The notes under the pieces: generated by a model
The model's input: the letters and a program-made list of their open reading frames with translations, nothing else
What the model was told of the DNA's origin: nothing
The model's database searches: none
Shown: positions 17,239 to 27,524 of the stretch, one piece after another
Layout of the letters: every line of letters starts with the position of its first letter
How positions within the stretch are numbered: the stretch's first letter is position 1
Assembly: GCA_903923925.1 (NCBI GenBank)
Contig: CAIXZF010000095.1
Coordinates: 1-64,000, forward strand
DNA from: an uncultured Bacteroidales bacterium
GTDB lineage: Bacteria; Bacteroidota; Bacteroidia; Bacteroidales; CAIXZF01
Direction of reading: 5' to 3'
DNA length: 64,000 nucleotides
Position numbers and translations under genes: made by a program

Positions 17239-19468
17239 TCTCTTCTTTATTTGTATGATTTTTACTCTGCCGGGTTTTGCTCAACGCGGCGGCATTTCCA
17301 TTGACTCTATCGTTTCTTTAATGAGTATTGAGGAAAAGGTTGGTCAAATGACCCAGGTTGATTTGGGTGTTATTGCAAAAGGAGAAAACTGCAAATTACA
17401 AACACCCCAGGAATTGGATCTCAGCAAGTTAAACCTGGCGATTACAAAATACAAAATTGGTTCTGTACTCAATGTTGGCTGCGGAAGTGGTACAATTTCC
17501 CTGGAGAACTGGCGCAAAATTATCGGTAGTATTCAGAATGAAAATGCAAAATATTCGCGCTTAAAAATTCCGGTTATTTATGGGGTTGATGCTATTCATG
17601 GGGTTAATTATACTGTAGGCGGAACCTTATTCCCTCAGCAGATTGGCCAGGCTGCCACCTGGAACCCGGCACTTGTTGAACAGGCCAACGCAATTACTGC
17701 TTATGAAACCAGAGCCAGTGCAATTCCATGGAATTTCTCCCCGGTTCTCGATATCGGACGACAGCCGCTTTGGTCGAGGTTTTTTGAAACCTATGGAGAA
17801 GACGTCTACCTGGCAAAAACAATGGCAAAAGCTGCCATTAACGGCCTGCAGGGCAAAGATGTGAGCAGTCCTTACAAAGTTGCAGCTTGCATGAAACACT
17901 TTCTCGGTTATAGTTACCCCTTAAGCGGGAAAGACAGAACTCCTGCCTGGATCTCCGACAGGGAACTGAGAGAATATTTTGTGCCTACTTTCCAACAGGC
18001 AATTGAGAGCGGTGCTAAAACTATTATGATAAATTCTGGTGACATTAACGGCACCCCGGTTCATGCAAATTATGACATTCTCACTGTATTGCTCCGTAAC
18101 GAACTGGGATTTAAAGGAGTAGCTGTTACCGACTGGGAAGATATCTATAAATTAGAGAAAGTACACAGGGTTGCTTCCAGTAAAAAAGAAGCTGTAAAAA
18201 TGGCAATAATGGCGGGTATTGATATGAGTATGACTCCTTTGGATTTTGAATTCACCGAATTGCTTGTTGAACTTGTTAAAGAAGGCAGTATTCCTGAAAG
18301 CCGGATCAATTTGTCTGTTAAACGAATTTTAACCCTGAAAAAAGAATTAGGTTTGTTTGCTTATCCCTTCTATCCTTCTGATCAATATCCCAAATTTGGT
18401 TCAAAAGAATATGCCGAAGTGAGCTATCAAACTGCATGCGAATCGGTTACTCTGCTGAAAAACCAGAATACTATTTTACCGCTTACGAACACTAAAGAAA
18501 AAATCTTTGTCTGCGGCCCTTCAGCAAATTCCCTGAACTTGCTGAACGGTGGCTGGACTCACACCTGGCAAGGGGTTGATACACTTTACAATACAAAAAA
18601 TAAATTAAGCATCCTTCAGGCTTTGCGAAATAATTTTGGCAACAATCAGATTCTTTATGCAAAAGGCAGTAGCACCGATAGCCTTATTGATTTACAGAAT
18701 TGTATTAATCAGGCCGCTAAAGCTGATAAAATAATCGTCTGTCTGGGCGAAATACCCTGTACAGAATTACCAGGGAATATTGATGACCTATCCTTACCCA
18801 AAGCCCAGAATACCTTAGTAACAAAACTCTTAGCATTAAACAAACCTCTGATTCTTGTTTGCTGCTTTAACAGACCAAGAATTATTCACGATATTGTACC
18901 AGCTTCGGCTGCTGTTATTTATGCCTATCTTCCTGGAGATGAAGGTGGAAGGGCAATTGCAGACTGTATTTCCGGAAAGATTAATCCAAGTGGGAAGTTG
19001 CCTTTCACCTATCCAAAATCGGTTAATGATTTTGTTCACTACGACCACAAAACCACAGAAGAACTGTCCACAGATTTTTCAATGAATGGATACCAACCCG
19101 AATTCGATTTCGGATTTGGACTTTCGTACACCAATTTTACGTATTCTGCAATGGAGTTTTCAAAAACCACACTTTCAGGTAATGATTCTGTTGAAGTATC
19201 GATAACAATTACCAATGCTGGGAAAAGAGCAGGAAAAGAGGTAGTACAGTTATACTATAAAGATCTGTTTGCTTCAATCACACCTCCGGTTAAGAAGCTC
19301 TGCAATTTTCAGAAAGTGGAGTTGAATTCCGGGGAATCGAAGAAAATACGGTTTATTCTCAAAAAAGAAGACTTCTCCTTTATTAATAAAGCCTTACAAA
19401 GAGTCACAGAAGCAGGCGAAATTGAAATCCAAATCTCTAATCAGCACAAGCGTATTTATGTCAACTAA
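17225..19468 (+). CDS. Glycoside hydrolase family 3 β-glucosidase
   Basis: A 747-residue GH3 enzyme with a signal peptide (about 1–20, ending GFAQ), so probably periplasmic. Order: (β/α)8 domain (about 25–370), α/β sandwich (about 395–610) and a C-terminal FnIII-like domain (about 650–745). Key residues: Lys224-His225 in CMKHFLGYS for substrate binding, and the nucleophile Asp303 in GVAVTDWEDI. GH3 enzymes of this architecture release glucose from the non-reducing end of β-gluco-oligosaccharides. It overlaps both neighbours (14 bases before, 11 after), so translation is coupled within the operon. Confidence 0.9.
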   Translation: MRKISLFFICMIFTLPGFAQRGGISIDSIVSLMSIEEKVGQMTQVDLGVIAKGENCKLQTPQELDLSKLNLAITKYKIGSVLNVGCGSGTISLENWRKIIGSIQNENAKYSRLKIPVIYGVDAIHGVNYTVGGTLFPQQIGQAATWNPALVEQANAITAYETRASAIPWNFSPVLDIGRQPLWSRFFETYGEDVYLAKTMAKAAINGLQGKDVSSPYKVAACMKHFLGYSYPLSGKDRTPAWISDRELREYFVPTFQQAIESGAKTIMINSGDINGTPVHANYDILTVLLRNELGFKGVAVTDWEDIYKLEKVHRVASSKKEAVKMAIMAGIDMSMTPLDFEFTELLVELVKEGSIPESRINLSVKRILTLKKELGLFAYPFYPSDQYPKFGSKEYAEVSYQTACESVTLLKNQNTILPLTNTKEKIFVCGPSANSLNLLNGGWTHTWQGVDTLYNTKNKLSILQALRNNFGNNQILYAKGSSTDSLIDLQNCINQAAKADKIIVCLGEIPCTELPGNIDDLSLPKAQNTLVTKLLALNKPLILVCCFNRPRIIHDIVPASAAVIYAYLPGDEGGRAIADCISGKINPSGKLPFTYPKSVNDFVHYDHKTTEELSTDFSMNGYQPEFDFGFGLSYTNFTYSAMEFSKTTLSGNDSVEVSITITNAGKRAGKEVVQLYYKDLFASITPPVKKLCNFQKVELNSGESKKIRFILKKEDFSFINKALQRVTEAGEIEIQISNQHKRIYVN

Positions 19469-20300
19469 AGTCATATTTTTGAGTTTATCAGTACTGATTG
19501 GGCTGAGTTTCATCTCCTGTAAACAATCAGACCCTCCTGTTCCGGACGATCCTTCAGGAAAAGGTGATTTGTATTTTTCAGGCTATTATTGGAATATTAA
19601 GAATAGCAATGGGACCCAGGCAGGTCCGGGTCCTAATATTTTCACAAATGCTCCGGCAAATATCTGGCTCGACGCCAGCAATATGCTCCATCTGAAGATT
19701 ACAAAAACAAACAACACCTGGCTCTGCAGCGAAATCATTTCATCAAAAGCCTTTGGGTATGGAACCTATATTTTCACCACCGCAAGCGATCTGACTATTC
19801 TAAATGAAAAGACTATTTTCGGATTATTTACCTGGAACAGCTATTCATTCCAGACTCAGGCAAACAGTGAAGTGGATATTGAATTTTCAAGATGGAATGC
19901 CGCCAGTGACTCTCTTTTAATTACCTACAGTGTACAGCCCGTATGGTTCGACAATCCTTCACCCTATGTAGAAAGAACAAGGAAACCCCCAATGCAGGTA
20001 AGCAAGCTACATGGAGCATGTACACATATGTTTAAATGGACCCCTGCTATGATTACCTGGGAAACCTATGAGGGAGATTCCTACCCGGGCACAAATTTAC
20101 TGTCAAGCTGGTCGTTCAATAATACGAACCCTCCGCGAAATAAGCTGGAAAATGGTCTCATATCAAACCCAATAGTGATCCCGGCTCCTGAAGACAGCAC
20201 AAATGTTAGGTTTAACCTTTGGCTATTGAATGGTCAGGCACCTTCGAACAACCAGGAGCAGGAAGTTGTGCTGAAATCATTCAGATTTATACCACTGTAA
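19458..20300 (+). CDS. GH16-like lipoprotein
   Basis: A 280-residue lipoprotein when started at the ATG at 19458 (MSTKVIFLSLSVLIGLSFIS then lipobox Cys); the longer frame from 19422 adds 12 residues without a signal-peptide character. A concanavalin-like fold is suggested by the strand pattern. EVDIEF (Glu138, Asp140, Glu142) fits the E-x-D-x-E active-site strand of GH16. ELWA-type tryptophans around the cleft are less clear, so it may be a divergent endoglucanase or a former enzyme used for binding. It is the last gene of the tight operon; a 93-base gap follows. Confidence 0.65.
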   Translation: MSTKVIFLSLSVLIGLSFISCKQSDPPVPDDPSGKGDLYFSGYYWNIKNSNGTQAGPGPNIFTNAPANIWLDASNMLHLKITKTNNTWLCSEIISSKAFGYGTYIFTTASDLTILNEKTIFGLFTWNSYSFQTQANSEVDIEFSRWNAASDSLLITYSVQPVWFDNPSPYVERTRKPPMQVSKLHGACTHMFKWTPAMITWETYEGDSYPGTNLLSSWSFNNTNPPRNKLENGLISNPIVIPAPEDSTNVRFNLWLLNGQAPSNNQEQEVVLKSFRFIPL

Positions 20301-20393
20301 TTAATGATATTTTACATATTCACGAAATTATTGAAATCAAATTATCATACATATAACTAAAAATGTAATTATTAACTTTAAAAATTATCCCAT

Positions 20394-23300
20394 ATGAAAA
20401 AAGGAATACTTATTCTGATTTCAAGCTTGATGATTTCATTATTCAGCTTTGCTCAGACACATTCTGTAACCTTTCAGGTGCATAATCCGAGTACAACTCC
20501 GGTTTATGTATTTGGAAACTGGAGCGGCTGGTCGAACTGGCCCGGCGACGTGATGACTTCAATTGGTAACAACACCTACGCTGTTACCCTGCAACTTAAC
20601 GGTAACGCAACTTACGAATTTTTATATGTTAACGGCGTTGCACCTGCCAAAGAAACTCTCAATCCCGCATGGACATGTACAAATGGCAATGCGCAGTATA
20701 CGAACAGAGTGCTTTCTCTCGGAAGCCAGAACACAACGGTTTGTTACGAATGGGAAAGCTGCACTTCATGTGGTGGCGCAGTTTTAACCCAGGTTGACCT
20801 TCCGGTTACCTTCGATAACTCAAATGTTAACTATTTGTTTGCTGATTTTGGCGGAAATGCAAGTGTTATTCATGCTGACCCTGTTGTACCAACAAATATG
20901 GTTTGTAAAACCATCAAAACAGGCTCCGCAGAATTATGGGCTGGTACCACTATCAGTGGAGGTGGAACGGCTGGTTTCGCTACAGCTATTCCTTTTACTG
21001 CTAATTCAACTAAAATTTCGATGAGAGTATTCTCTCCTGATGCCGGAATTCCTGTACGAATGAAGGTTGAAGACCCTAATGATTATACAAAATGTGTTGA
21101 AACAGAAGCAATGACAACTGTTGCTAATACCTGGGAAACCCTTGAATTCAATTTTGCGAATCAGGCTCCCGGTACTGCAGCTATTAACTTAGGCTACATT
21201 TATAAAAAATTATCGGTATTCTTCAATTTCGGAACTACTGGCGCTGTTGCCGGTGAGAAGACTTACTATTTTGATGATATAAGCTTTGGTGGTGCTCCGG
21301 TTGTTTTAAACCAGGTAAACCTTCCGGTTACCTTTGATGCCACTAACATTGATTATGCGCTGGTTGATTTTGGCGGAAATGCAAGTGTTATTCAGGCTGA
21401 CCCTGTTGTACCAACAAATATGGTTTGTAAAACCATAAAAACAGGCTCCGCAGAATTATGGGCTGGTACCACTATCGGTGGAACGGCTGGTTTCGCTACA
21501 GTTATCCCTTTTACTGCTAATGCAACCAAAATTACAATGAGAGTGTACTCTCCTAATGCAGGAATTCCTGTAAGAATGAAGGTTGAAGACCCTAATGATC
21601 CTACAAAAAGTGTTGAAACAGAAGCAATGACAACAGTTGCGAACGCCTGGGAAACCCTTGAATTCAATTTTGCGAATCAGGCTACAGGTACTGCAGCTAT
21701 TAACTTTAGCTACATTTATAAAAAATTATCAGTATTCTTTAATTTCGGAACAACTGGTGCTATTGCCGGTGAGAAGACGTATTATTTTGATGATGTAACT
21801 TTTGGTGGCGGTTCTGTGGTACTAAACCAGGTAAACCTTCCGGTTACTTTCGATAATACTAATATTAATTATGCTCTGGTTGATTTTGGTGGAAATGCAA
21901 GTGTTATCCAGGCTGACCCTGTTGTACCAACAAATTTAGTTTGTAAAACGATAAAAGGGAACACAGCAGAATTATGGGCTGGTACAACTATCGGTGGAAC
22001 AACAGGTTTCGCTACAGCTATTCCTTTTGCAGCTAATGCAACAAAAATTACAATGAGAGTGTACTCTGCAAATGCCGGAATTCCTGTAAGATTGAAGGCT
22101 GAAGACGCAACTGATCCTACAAAAAGTGTTGAAACAGAAGCAATGACAACTGTTGCAAATGCCTGGGAAACCCTTGATTTCAATTTTGCAAATCAGGCTA
22201 CAGGAACTGCAGCTATAAACTTTGGCTACACATATAAAAAATTATCGGTATTCTTTAATTTCGGAACCACTGGCGCAGTTGCCGGTGAGAAGACATATTA
22301 TTTTGATGATGTTCAGTTTGGTGCTGTAACACCTTCTACTACCTCTGTTACTTTCAAAGTACACAACCCTCAGTCAACACCGGTTTTCGTTTATGGTAGC
22401 TGGAGCAACTGGGCAAACTGGCCAGGTGAACTAATGGCAGATATTGGCAACAATACCTATCAGGCTACAGTTCAGCTAACAACCGGAACAGTTTATGAAT
22501 ATCTTTATGTTAACGGTGATCCTTTCACAAAAGAAGTGCTTGATCCTTCATGGGCCTGTACAAACGCAAATACCCAGTATACAAACAGGGTTATGACTGC
22601 TGCCGGAGCCACTATGGAACTCTGCAATAATTGGGCAAGCTGCGATGCCTGCGGTTCTTCTGGCTTAACGCAGGTTAACCTGCCTGTAACCTTCGACAAC
22701 ACCAATGTAGCATACGAACTTGTTGATTTTGGCGGAAATGCAAGTGTAATTATGGCCGATCCTGCAAACCCATCGAACATGGTAACACAGACCATAAAAG
22801 GAAATACAGCAGAATTATGGGCTGGTACAACGATCGGTGGAACAGCTGGTTTCTCTACAGCTATTCCTTTTGCCGCTGGTGCAACAACAATGAGCATGCG
22901 TGTTTACTCTCCTGATGCAGGAATTAAGGTTCGTATGAAAGTAGAAGACCCCAACGACCCAACAAAAAGCGTTGAAACTGAAGCTACTACTGCAACATCA
23001 AATGCATGGGAAACCCTTACATTCAACTTTGCAAACCAGGCTCCCGGAACTGCAGTTATTAACTACGGTTATACATTTAAAAAATTATCTGTATTCTTCA
23101 ACTTTGGAGTTACTGGTGCTGCAGCTGGTACAAAAACTTACTATTTTGATGATATTCAATTTGGTAATGCAGCCCCTACTACTACCAATGTTACCTTCAG
23201 GGTTCACAATCCTCAGACTACTCCTGTATATGCTTTTGGCAGCTGGGGTGGTTGGGTTAACTTTCCAGGTAATCTGATGACTTCTGTAGGAAATAACACC

Positions 23301-24665
23301 TATGAAGTTACTATTCAGCTAAATACTTCAACAATTTACGAATATCTGTATGTAAATGGTAATGAACCTGTTAAGGAAGTTCTAGACCCAACCTGGTTAT
23401 GTACAAACGGAAACTCTCAATACACAAACAGGATTTTCACTACAGGAACAAGTAGTTCAACAATGTGCTCCGACTGGGGCTCATGTGCAACATGCGATGG
23501 CGTAAATATTTCTGGTACTGTTAGCTACTTCAATTCTTTAGCATCTGCAATGTCGAACACTTCAGTTTACCTCTGTCATGGAACCGACACTTTAGGAACA
23601 ACTACAACAAATGCTGATGGTCAGTACGCTTTTGCAAATAAGCCGGCAGGCCTTTACACTCTGAAAACAAAAACCACCAAAGCATGGGGTGGCGGAAATG
23701 CTACAGACGCATTACTCATCCTGAAACATTTCGTCGGATCAGCTATTCAAACCGGACTTGCTCTTACAGCTTGCGATGTTGATGCTTCAACATTTACAAA
23801 CGCTGCGGATGCACTTTCAGTAATGAAACGCTTTGTAGGTCTTCAGAATGCTTTCCCTTCAGGCGACTGGGCATACACTCATCCTACAGTTTCAACACTT
23901 TCAGGTGTTAATGCTACACAGAATATCAACGCTTTATGTTTTGGTGATATTAATGGTTCATTTATTCCTGAAGCTAAAACTGAAGCTGGAATTTCAATTA
24001 AAAACCAGGGCCTTGCTGTTTGCAGTGCGAATGGAATCTTCGAAATCCCAGTAAAATTAAACGTTTCATCACCTGCATCAGCCTTATCGCTGAACCTTGA
24101 ATATTCTACTTCCGATTTCGAAATTCTTGAAATTATTCCTTCAGCAAAAATGCAATCGAACGAGAATAGTATGTTCATGGCAAATAATACTGCCGGCAAC
24201 CTTCAACTCGCATGGCTAAGTCTGTCTCAGACCATTGGCACCGACGATGCAGTTCTGTTTACACTGAAAGTAAAAATGCTGAATAAGAAAACTCCTGAAT
24301 TTACAATCGGAAGCTCAAGCAATTGTTCTGATATTTCCGGAAACGATCTTCAGAATTCAAACCTAATTATTCCATCATTCTCTCAGAATACTACTGAATC
24401 ATCATTGAGCTTCTGCAGCCCGAATCCATTTACAAATGCACTGTCTGTTAATGTAAATGTACCTGAAAAAGGTATGCTTAAGGTGAAAATTTCCTCTGTT
24501 CAGGGTCAGGATATTCTGGTAGTAAATGAAAGTGTTCTCGAATCAGGAGTGCATCAGTTTGTTCAGGATCTTTCGCAGCTAAAATCAGGCATGTATCTGC
24601 TTATCACGGAGTTCGAAGGCAGCACATCCAAATTAACGAAGATTGAAAAGATTCTTAAGAACTAA
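20394..24665 (+). CDS. T9SS-exported multimodular glycan-binding protein with dockerin- and cohesin-like regions
   Basis: A 1423-residue secreted protein. Order: signal peptide (1–20); starch/glycogen-binding-like E-set module A1 (about 24–128); jelly-roll modules B1 (131–302), B2 (304–475), B3 (477–645); A2 (651–756); B4 (758–925); A3 (932–1036); a carboxypeptidase-regulatory-like fold (1037–1100); two dockerin-like segments (NATDALLILKHFVG near 1103 and TNAADALSVMKRFVG near 1135, then FGDINGSF near 1183); a cohesin-like β-domain (about 1198–1325); and a type A T9SS sorting domain (about 1338–1423, from CSPNPFTNALSV). No catalytic domain is visible. It probably binds glucan at the cell surface and could join with other proteins; scaffold function is inference. 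Confidence 0.8.
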   Translation: MKKGILILISSLMISLFSFAQTHSVTFQVHNPSTTPVYVFGNWSGWSNWPGDVMTSIGNNTYAVTLQLNGNATYEFLYVNGVAPAKETLNPAWTCTNGNAQYTNRVLSLGSQNTTVCYEWESCTSCGGAVLTQVDLPVTFDNSNVNYLFADFGGNASVIHADPVVPTNMVCKTIKTGSAELWAGTTISGGGTAGFATAIPFTANSTKISMRVFSPDAGIPVRMKVEDPNDYTKCVETEAMTTVANTWETLEFNFANQAPGTAAINLGYIYKKLSVFFNFGTTGAVAGEKTYYFDDISFGGAPVVLNQVNLPVTFDATNIDYALVDFGGNASVIQADPVVPTNMVCKTIKTGSAELWAGTTIGGTAGFATVIPFTANATKITMRVYSPNAGIPVRMKVEDPNDPTKSVETEAMTTVANAWETLEFNFANQATGTAAINFSYIYKKLSVFFNFGTTGAIAGEKTYYFDDVTFGGGSVVLNQVNLPVTFDNTNINYALVDFGGNASVIQADPVVPTNLVCKTIKGNTAELWAGTTIGGTTGFATAIPFAANATKITMRVYSANAGIPVRLKAEDATDPTKSVETEAMTTVANAWETLDFNFANQATGTAAINFGYTYKKLSVFFNFGTTGAVAGEKTYYFDDVQFGAVTPSTTSVTFKVHNPQSTPVFVYGSWSNWANWPGELMADIGNNTYQATVQLTTGTVYEYLYVNGDPFTKEVLDPSWACTNANTQYTNRVMTAAGATMELCNNWASCDACGSSGLTQVNLPVTFDNTNVAYELVDFGGNASVIMADPANPSNMVTQTIKGNTAELWAGTTIGGTAGFSTAIPFAAGATTMSMRVYSPDAGIKVRMKVEDPNDPTKSVETEATTATSNAWETLTFNFANQAPGTAVINYGYTFKKLSVFFNFGVTGAAAGTKTYYFDDIQFGNAAPTTTNVTFRVHNPQTTPVYAFGSWGGWVNFPGNLMTSVGNNTYEVTIQLNTSTIYEYLYVNGNEPVKEVLDPTWLCTNGNSQYTNRIFTTGTSSSTMCSDWGSCATCDGVNISGTVSYFNSLASAMSNTSVYLCHGTDTLGTTTTNADGQYAFANKPAGLYTLKTKTTKAWGGGNATDALLILKHFVGSAIQTGLALTACDVDASTFTNAADALSVMKRFVGLQNAFPSGDWAYTHPTVSTLSGVNATQNINALCFGDINGSFIPEAKTEAGISIKNQGLAVCSANGIFEIPVKLNVSSPASALSLNLEYSTSDFEILEIIPSAKMQSNENSMFMANNTAGNLQLAWLSLSQTIGTDDAVLFTLKVKMLNKKTPEFTIGSSSNCSDISGNDLQNSNLIIPSFSQNTTESSLSFCSPNPFTNALSVNVNVPEKGMLKVKISSVQGQDILVVNESVLESGVHQFVQDLSQLKSGMYLLITEFEGSTSKLTKIEKILKN
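20784..23168 (+). repeat. Intragenic B-module repeats (four copies of about 500 bp)
   Basis: Four copies of a segment of about 170 codons start near 20784, 21303, 21822 and 22665. The first three are in tandem and the fourth is separated by an A module. Copies 1 and 2 share long stretches that are identical or nearly so at the DNA level, including silent positions (for example around 20840–20950 and 21365–21475), which points to recent duplication or gene conversion. Copy 4 is more diverged. Confidence 0.85.
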
Positions 24666-24722
24666 GTCTTAAACCTCTGTAAATCTGACTAACTTTAGAG
24701 AATAAATTAAATATCAAAACCT

Positions 24723-26012
24723 ATGAAAAAAGTATTGCTTGCATTTTTTATCAGCATAATACTAACCTCATTCTGTAATGCTCAATCTGTTAATGTAGTT
24801 TTTCAGGTCCATAACCCATCTACAACTCCCGTTTATGTTTTCGGAAGCTGGAATTGGACTTACTGGCCAGGAACACTTATGACATCTGTTGGGAACGGGT
24901 ATTATGCAGCTACAGTCTCTTTAACGGCAAACACCGGATATGAATTCCTTTTTGTGAATGGAAGCACTCCGGCCAAAGAGGTTTTAGATCCTTCATGGCC
25001 ATGTACAAACGGGAATGCTACCTATACAAACAGGATGTTCGCACTTGGCGGTGCCGACACTACTGTTTGTTACGACTGGGCATCCTGTACCTCCTGCAAT
25101 GTACCAACATCCAACGTAGCGGTAACTTTCCAGGTACACAACCCTGATTCTGTTCCTGTTCATGTTTTCGGAAGCTGGAGCAATTGGGCAAATTGGCCGG
25201 GCGAGGTTATGAACGCTATCGGAAATGGCTATTATACAGCTACTATTATTCTGCCTTCAAACCAAAACTATGAATACCTCTTCGTAAATGGCACAGGCCC
25301 TACTAAAGAAGTACTTGACCCAACATGGTCATGTACCAACGGGAATTTGCAGTATACAAACAGGATTTTAGGACTGGGCGGCAGCGACACAACAGTTTGC
25401 TTTAACTGGCAAAGCTGTACTTCCTGTAACGTACCTTCTAATACCATTAATGTAAAATTCCAGGTCGAAAGCCCTGATTCTGTCCCCGTTTACGTATTCG
25501 GGAGCTGGAACAACTGGGGAAACTGGCCTGGAACGCAAATGGCTAATTTTATGGGTACTACCTGGGAAACTTCGCTACAGTTGAATTCTAACCAGGCCAT
25601 CGAATATTTGTTTGTAAATGGTATCACCAAGGAAGTACTTGATCCGTCATGGGCATGTACCAATGGGAATGCTACCTATACAAACAGGTTAACAACACTT
25701 GGGAATTCGGACACCACAATTTGCGGAGTCTGGAGCACCTGCCTTAACTGCACTGTATCAATCAATTCAATACAGAAGGATGATACAAAAATAAGCCTCA
25801 GCAAAGAAGGAATCCAGATTTTCTCTACCTCCGGTAAAGCAATTGAACAGCTTGAAGTTTATGATCTCATGGGCAGAAGACTGTTTGCTTCCGATAAAAC
25901 CTATACTGGTAACACTCTTATTCCAATTGGTTTTAATGCAGGTTCTTTATACCTGGTTAAAGTCAAAATAGATAAGCAATTTTTAACTTTTAAAGGATTG
26001 GTATTAAAATAA
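24723..26012 (+). CDS. T9SS-exported protein with three E-set glycan-binding-like modules
   Basis: A 429-residue protein: signal peptide (about 1–20, ending CNAQ), three copies of the A module also found in the previous gene (about 23–127, 130–238, 239–345), each opening like VTFQVHNP and ending in the Cys-rich CYDWASCTSCN, and a type A T9SS sorting domain (about 349–429). The fold resembles CBM20/CBM48 glycogen-binding domains. No enzyme domain is present. It looks like a small companion of the 1423-residue protein, bound at the surface or released. It ends 15 bases before a strong terminator. Confidence 0.8.
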   Translation: MKKVLLAFFISIILTSFCNAQSVNVVFQVHNPSTTPVYVFGSWNWTYWPGTLMTSVGNGYYAATVSLTANTGYEFLFVNGSTPAKEVLDPSWPCTNGNATYTNRMFALGGADTTVCYDWASCTSCNVPTSNVAVTFQVHNPDSVPVHVFGSWSNWANWPGEVMNAIGNGYYTATIILPSNQNYEYLFVNGTGPTKEVLDPTWSCTNGNLQYTNRILGLGGSDTTVCFNWQSCTSCNVPSNTINVKFQVESPDSVPVYVFGSWNNWGNWPGTQMANFMGTTWETSLQLNSNQAIEYLFVNGITKEVLDPSWACTNGNATYTNRLTTLGNSDTTICGVWSTCLNCTVSINSIQKDDTKISLSKEGIQIFSTSGKAIEQLEVYDLMGRRLFASDKTYTGNTLIPIGFNAGSLYLVKVKIDKQFLTFKGLVLK

Positions 26013-26027
26013 ACCGATCTTAGCAAA

Positions 26028-26066
26028 AAAAATGAAGCCCTTCGTTTTTTGAAGGGCTTCATTTTT
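26028..26066. terminator. Strong intrinsic terminator
   Basis: A perfect 16-bp stem (26028–26043 with 26051–26066) closes a 7-base loop and has A and T runs at its ends, so it can stop transcription in both directions. It ends the glycan-binding genes and separates them from the permease. Confidence 0.9.
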
Positions 26067-26105
26067 ATAATTAAAAGTATTACAGTAAATTAAATAACAA
26101 GCATT

Positions 26106-27524
26106 ATGTCCAAATCTGGTAAAAGTGGTTTTTCAGCATTGTCAATCATTATTTCAGTGTTCTTTCTCTGGGGTTTTGTTGCTGCATCTAATGGCATTTT
26201 TATACCTTTTTGCAAAGGCCATTTCAGTCTGACACAATTTCAGTCGCAGCTCATCGATTTCACATTTTATGGCGGGTACTTTATAGGATCCATTCTTTTA
26301 CTTGTGCTATCGCAAATTGTCAAAGTTGATATCCTCAACAGAATTGGCTATAAAAAAGGTATCATATACGGATTGTTGATTTCCGTAGTTGGCGCTTTAG
26401 CGATCATACCTTCAGTACATGCCGGATCATTCGGTTTGATTTTAGGTTCACTTTTTATCGTTGCTCTAGGCTTCTCGCTGCAACAAACAAGTGCACAGCC
26501 TTTTGTTGTTGCTCTGGGAAGTCCTGAAACAGGTGCTCACCGGCTTACCCTTGCTGGTGGCGTTAATTCTTTAGGTACAACACTCGGCCCTATTGCTATT
26601 GCCTTTGTTTTGTTTGGTTCGGTTGGTAGTCAGACTGAGGTTTCTCTCAGCTCAATAAACGCATTGTATTTAATTCTTGCCGGCGTTTTTACACTCGGCG
26701 CTATTTTCCTCTCAGTTGTTAAACTCCCGGTTGTAACAAACGAAGAACCCTTCGAACCCGGTGTTGGTTCACTGAAATACCCACAGCTTGTTTTAGGAAT
26801 GATTGCCATTTTTACCTACGTTGGCGTGGAAGTTTCCATTCAGAGTAATATGGGTGCTTTGCTGAAAGACCAGGCTTTTGGAGGATTTCTTGAAAACGAT
26901 ATTGCTCCCTTTATTTCTTTATACTGGGGAAGTCTCATGATCGGCCGATGGGCTGGTGCCATTGCTGCTTTCGATATTTCTAAAAAGCTTAAACAGATTC
27001 TTACCGTCATCGTGCCTTTTGTTGCATTTGCTATAATACTTTTCGTTAATAGTTTAGGTGGAAAAGATATCAGCCATCTGTATAATTATATTTTCTGTGT
27101 TGTAATTCTGGTTGCTGCATTTTTTATCGGAAACGAAAAACCAGCCAGAACGCTGATGATATTCTCATTTATTGGAATAACTGCAATGATTATCGGCCTG
27201 TTAACTACAGGGCAAATTGCACTTTATGCCTTTATCAGTGGTGGACTAGCCTGTAGTATCATGTGGCCATGCATTTTTGCAATGTCGATTTCCGGACTTG
27301 GCAAATATACAAGCCAGGGTGCGGCTTTTCTTATAATGATGATTCTGGGAGGTGCAATTATTCCGCCTTTACAAGGAAAATTAGCTGATGTTATTGGTAT
27401 TCACATGAGTTATATTATCCCGGTATTCTGCTTTGCTTACCTCGCTTTCTTTGCTTTCAGGGCTAAGGCAGTTTTAAAACTACAGGGCATCGATGAAGAC
27501 CAGATTGGTAAGGCAGCACATTAA
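26106..27524 (+). CDS. FucP/GluP-like sugar MFS permease
   Basis: A 472-residue inner-membrane protein with about 12 hydrophobic helices. The first helix region ([19 protein letters not shown]) and the loop [19 protein letters not shown] match the fucose/glucose/galactose:H+ symporter branch of the major facilitator superfamily. A conserved [16 protein letters not shown] lies before helix 5. It probably brings glucose or small oligosaccharides made by the GH3 enzyme into the cytoplasm. The terminator upstream means it needs its own promoter or read-through. Confidence 0.85.
   Translation: MSKSGKSGFSALSIIISVFFLWGFVAASNGIFIPFCKGHFSLTQFQSQLIDFTFYGGYFIGSILLLVLSQIVKVDILNRIGYKKGIIYGLLISVVGALAIIPSVHAGSFGLILGSLFIVALGFSLQQTSAQPFVVALGSPETGAHRLTLAGGVNSLGTTLGPIAIAFVLFGSVGSQTEVSLSSINALYLILAGVFTLGAIFLSVVKLPVVTNEEPFEPGVGSLKYPQLVLGMIAIFTYVGVEVSIQSNMGALLKDQAFGGFLENDIAPFISLYWGSLMIGRWAGAIAAFDISKKLKQILTVIVPFVAFAIILFVNSLGGKDISHLYNYIFCVVILVAAFFIGNEKPARTLMIFSFIGITAMIIGLLTTGQIALYAFISGGLACSIMWPCIFAMSISGLGKYTSQGAAFLIMMILGGAIIPPLQGKLADVIGIHMSYIIPVFCFAYLAFFAFRAKAVLKLQGIDEDQIGKAAH

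Noticed and set aside
21392-22897. Minus-strand open frames opposite the repeated modules
   Set aside because: They appear at matching positions in each copy of the repeated module, as expected for shadow frames of a conserved plus-strand code.
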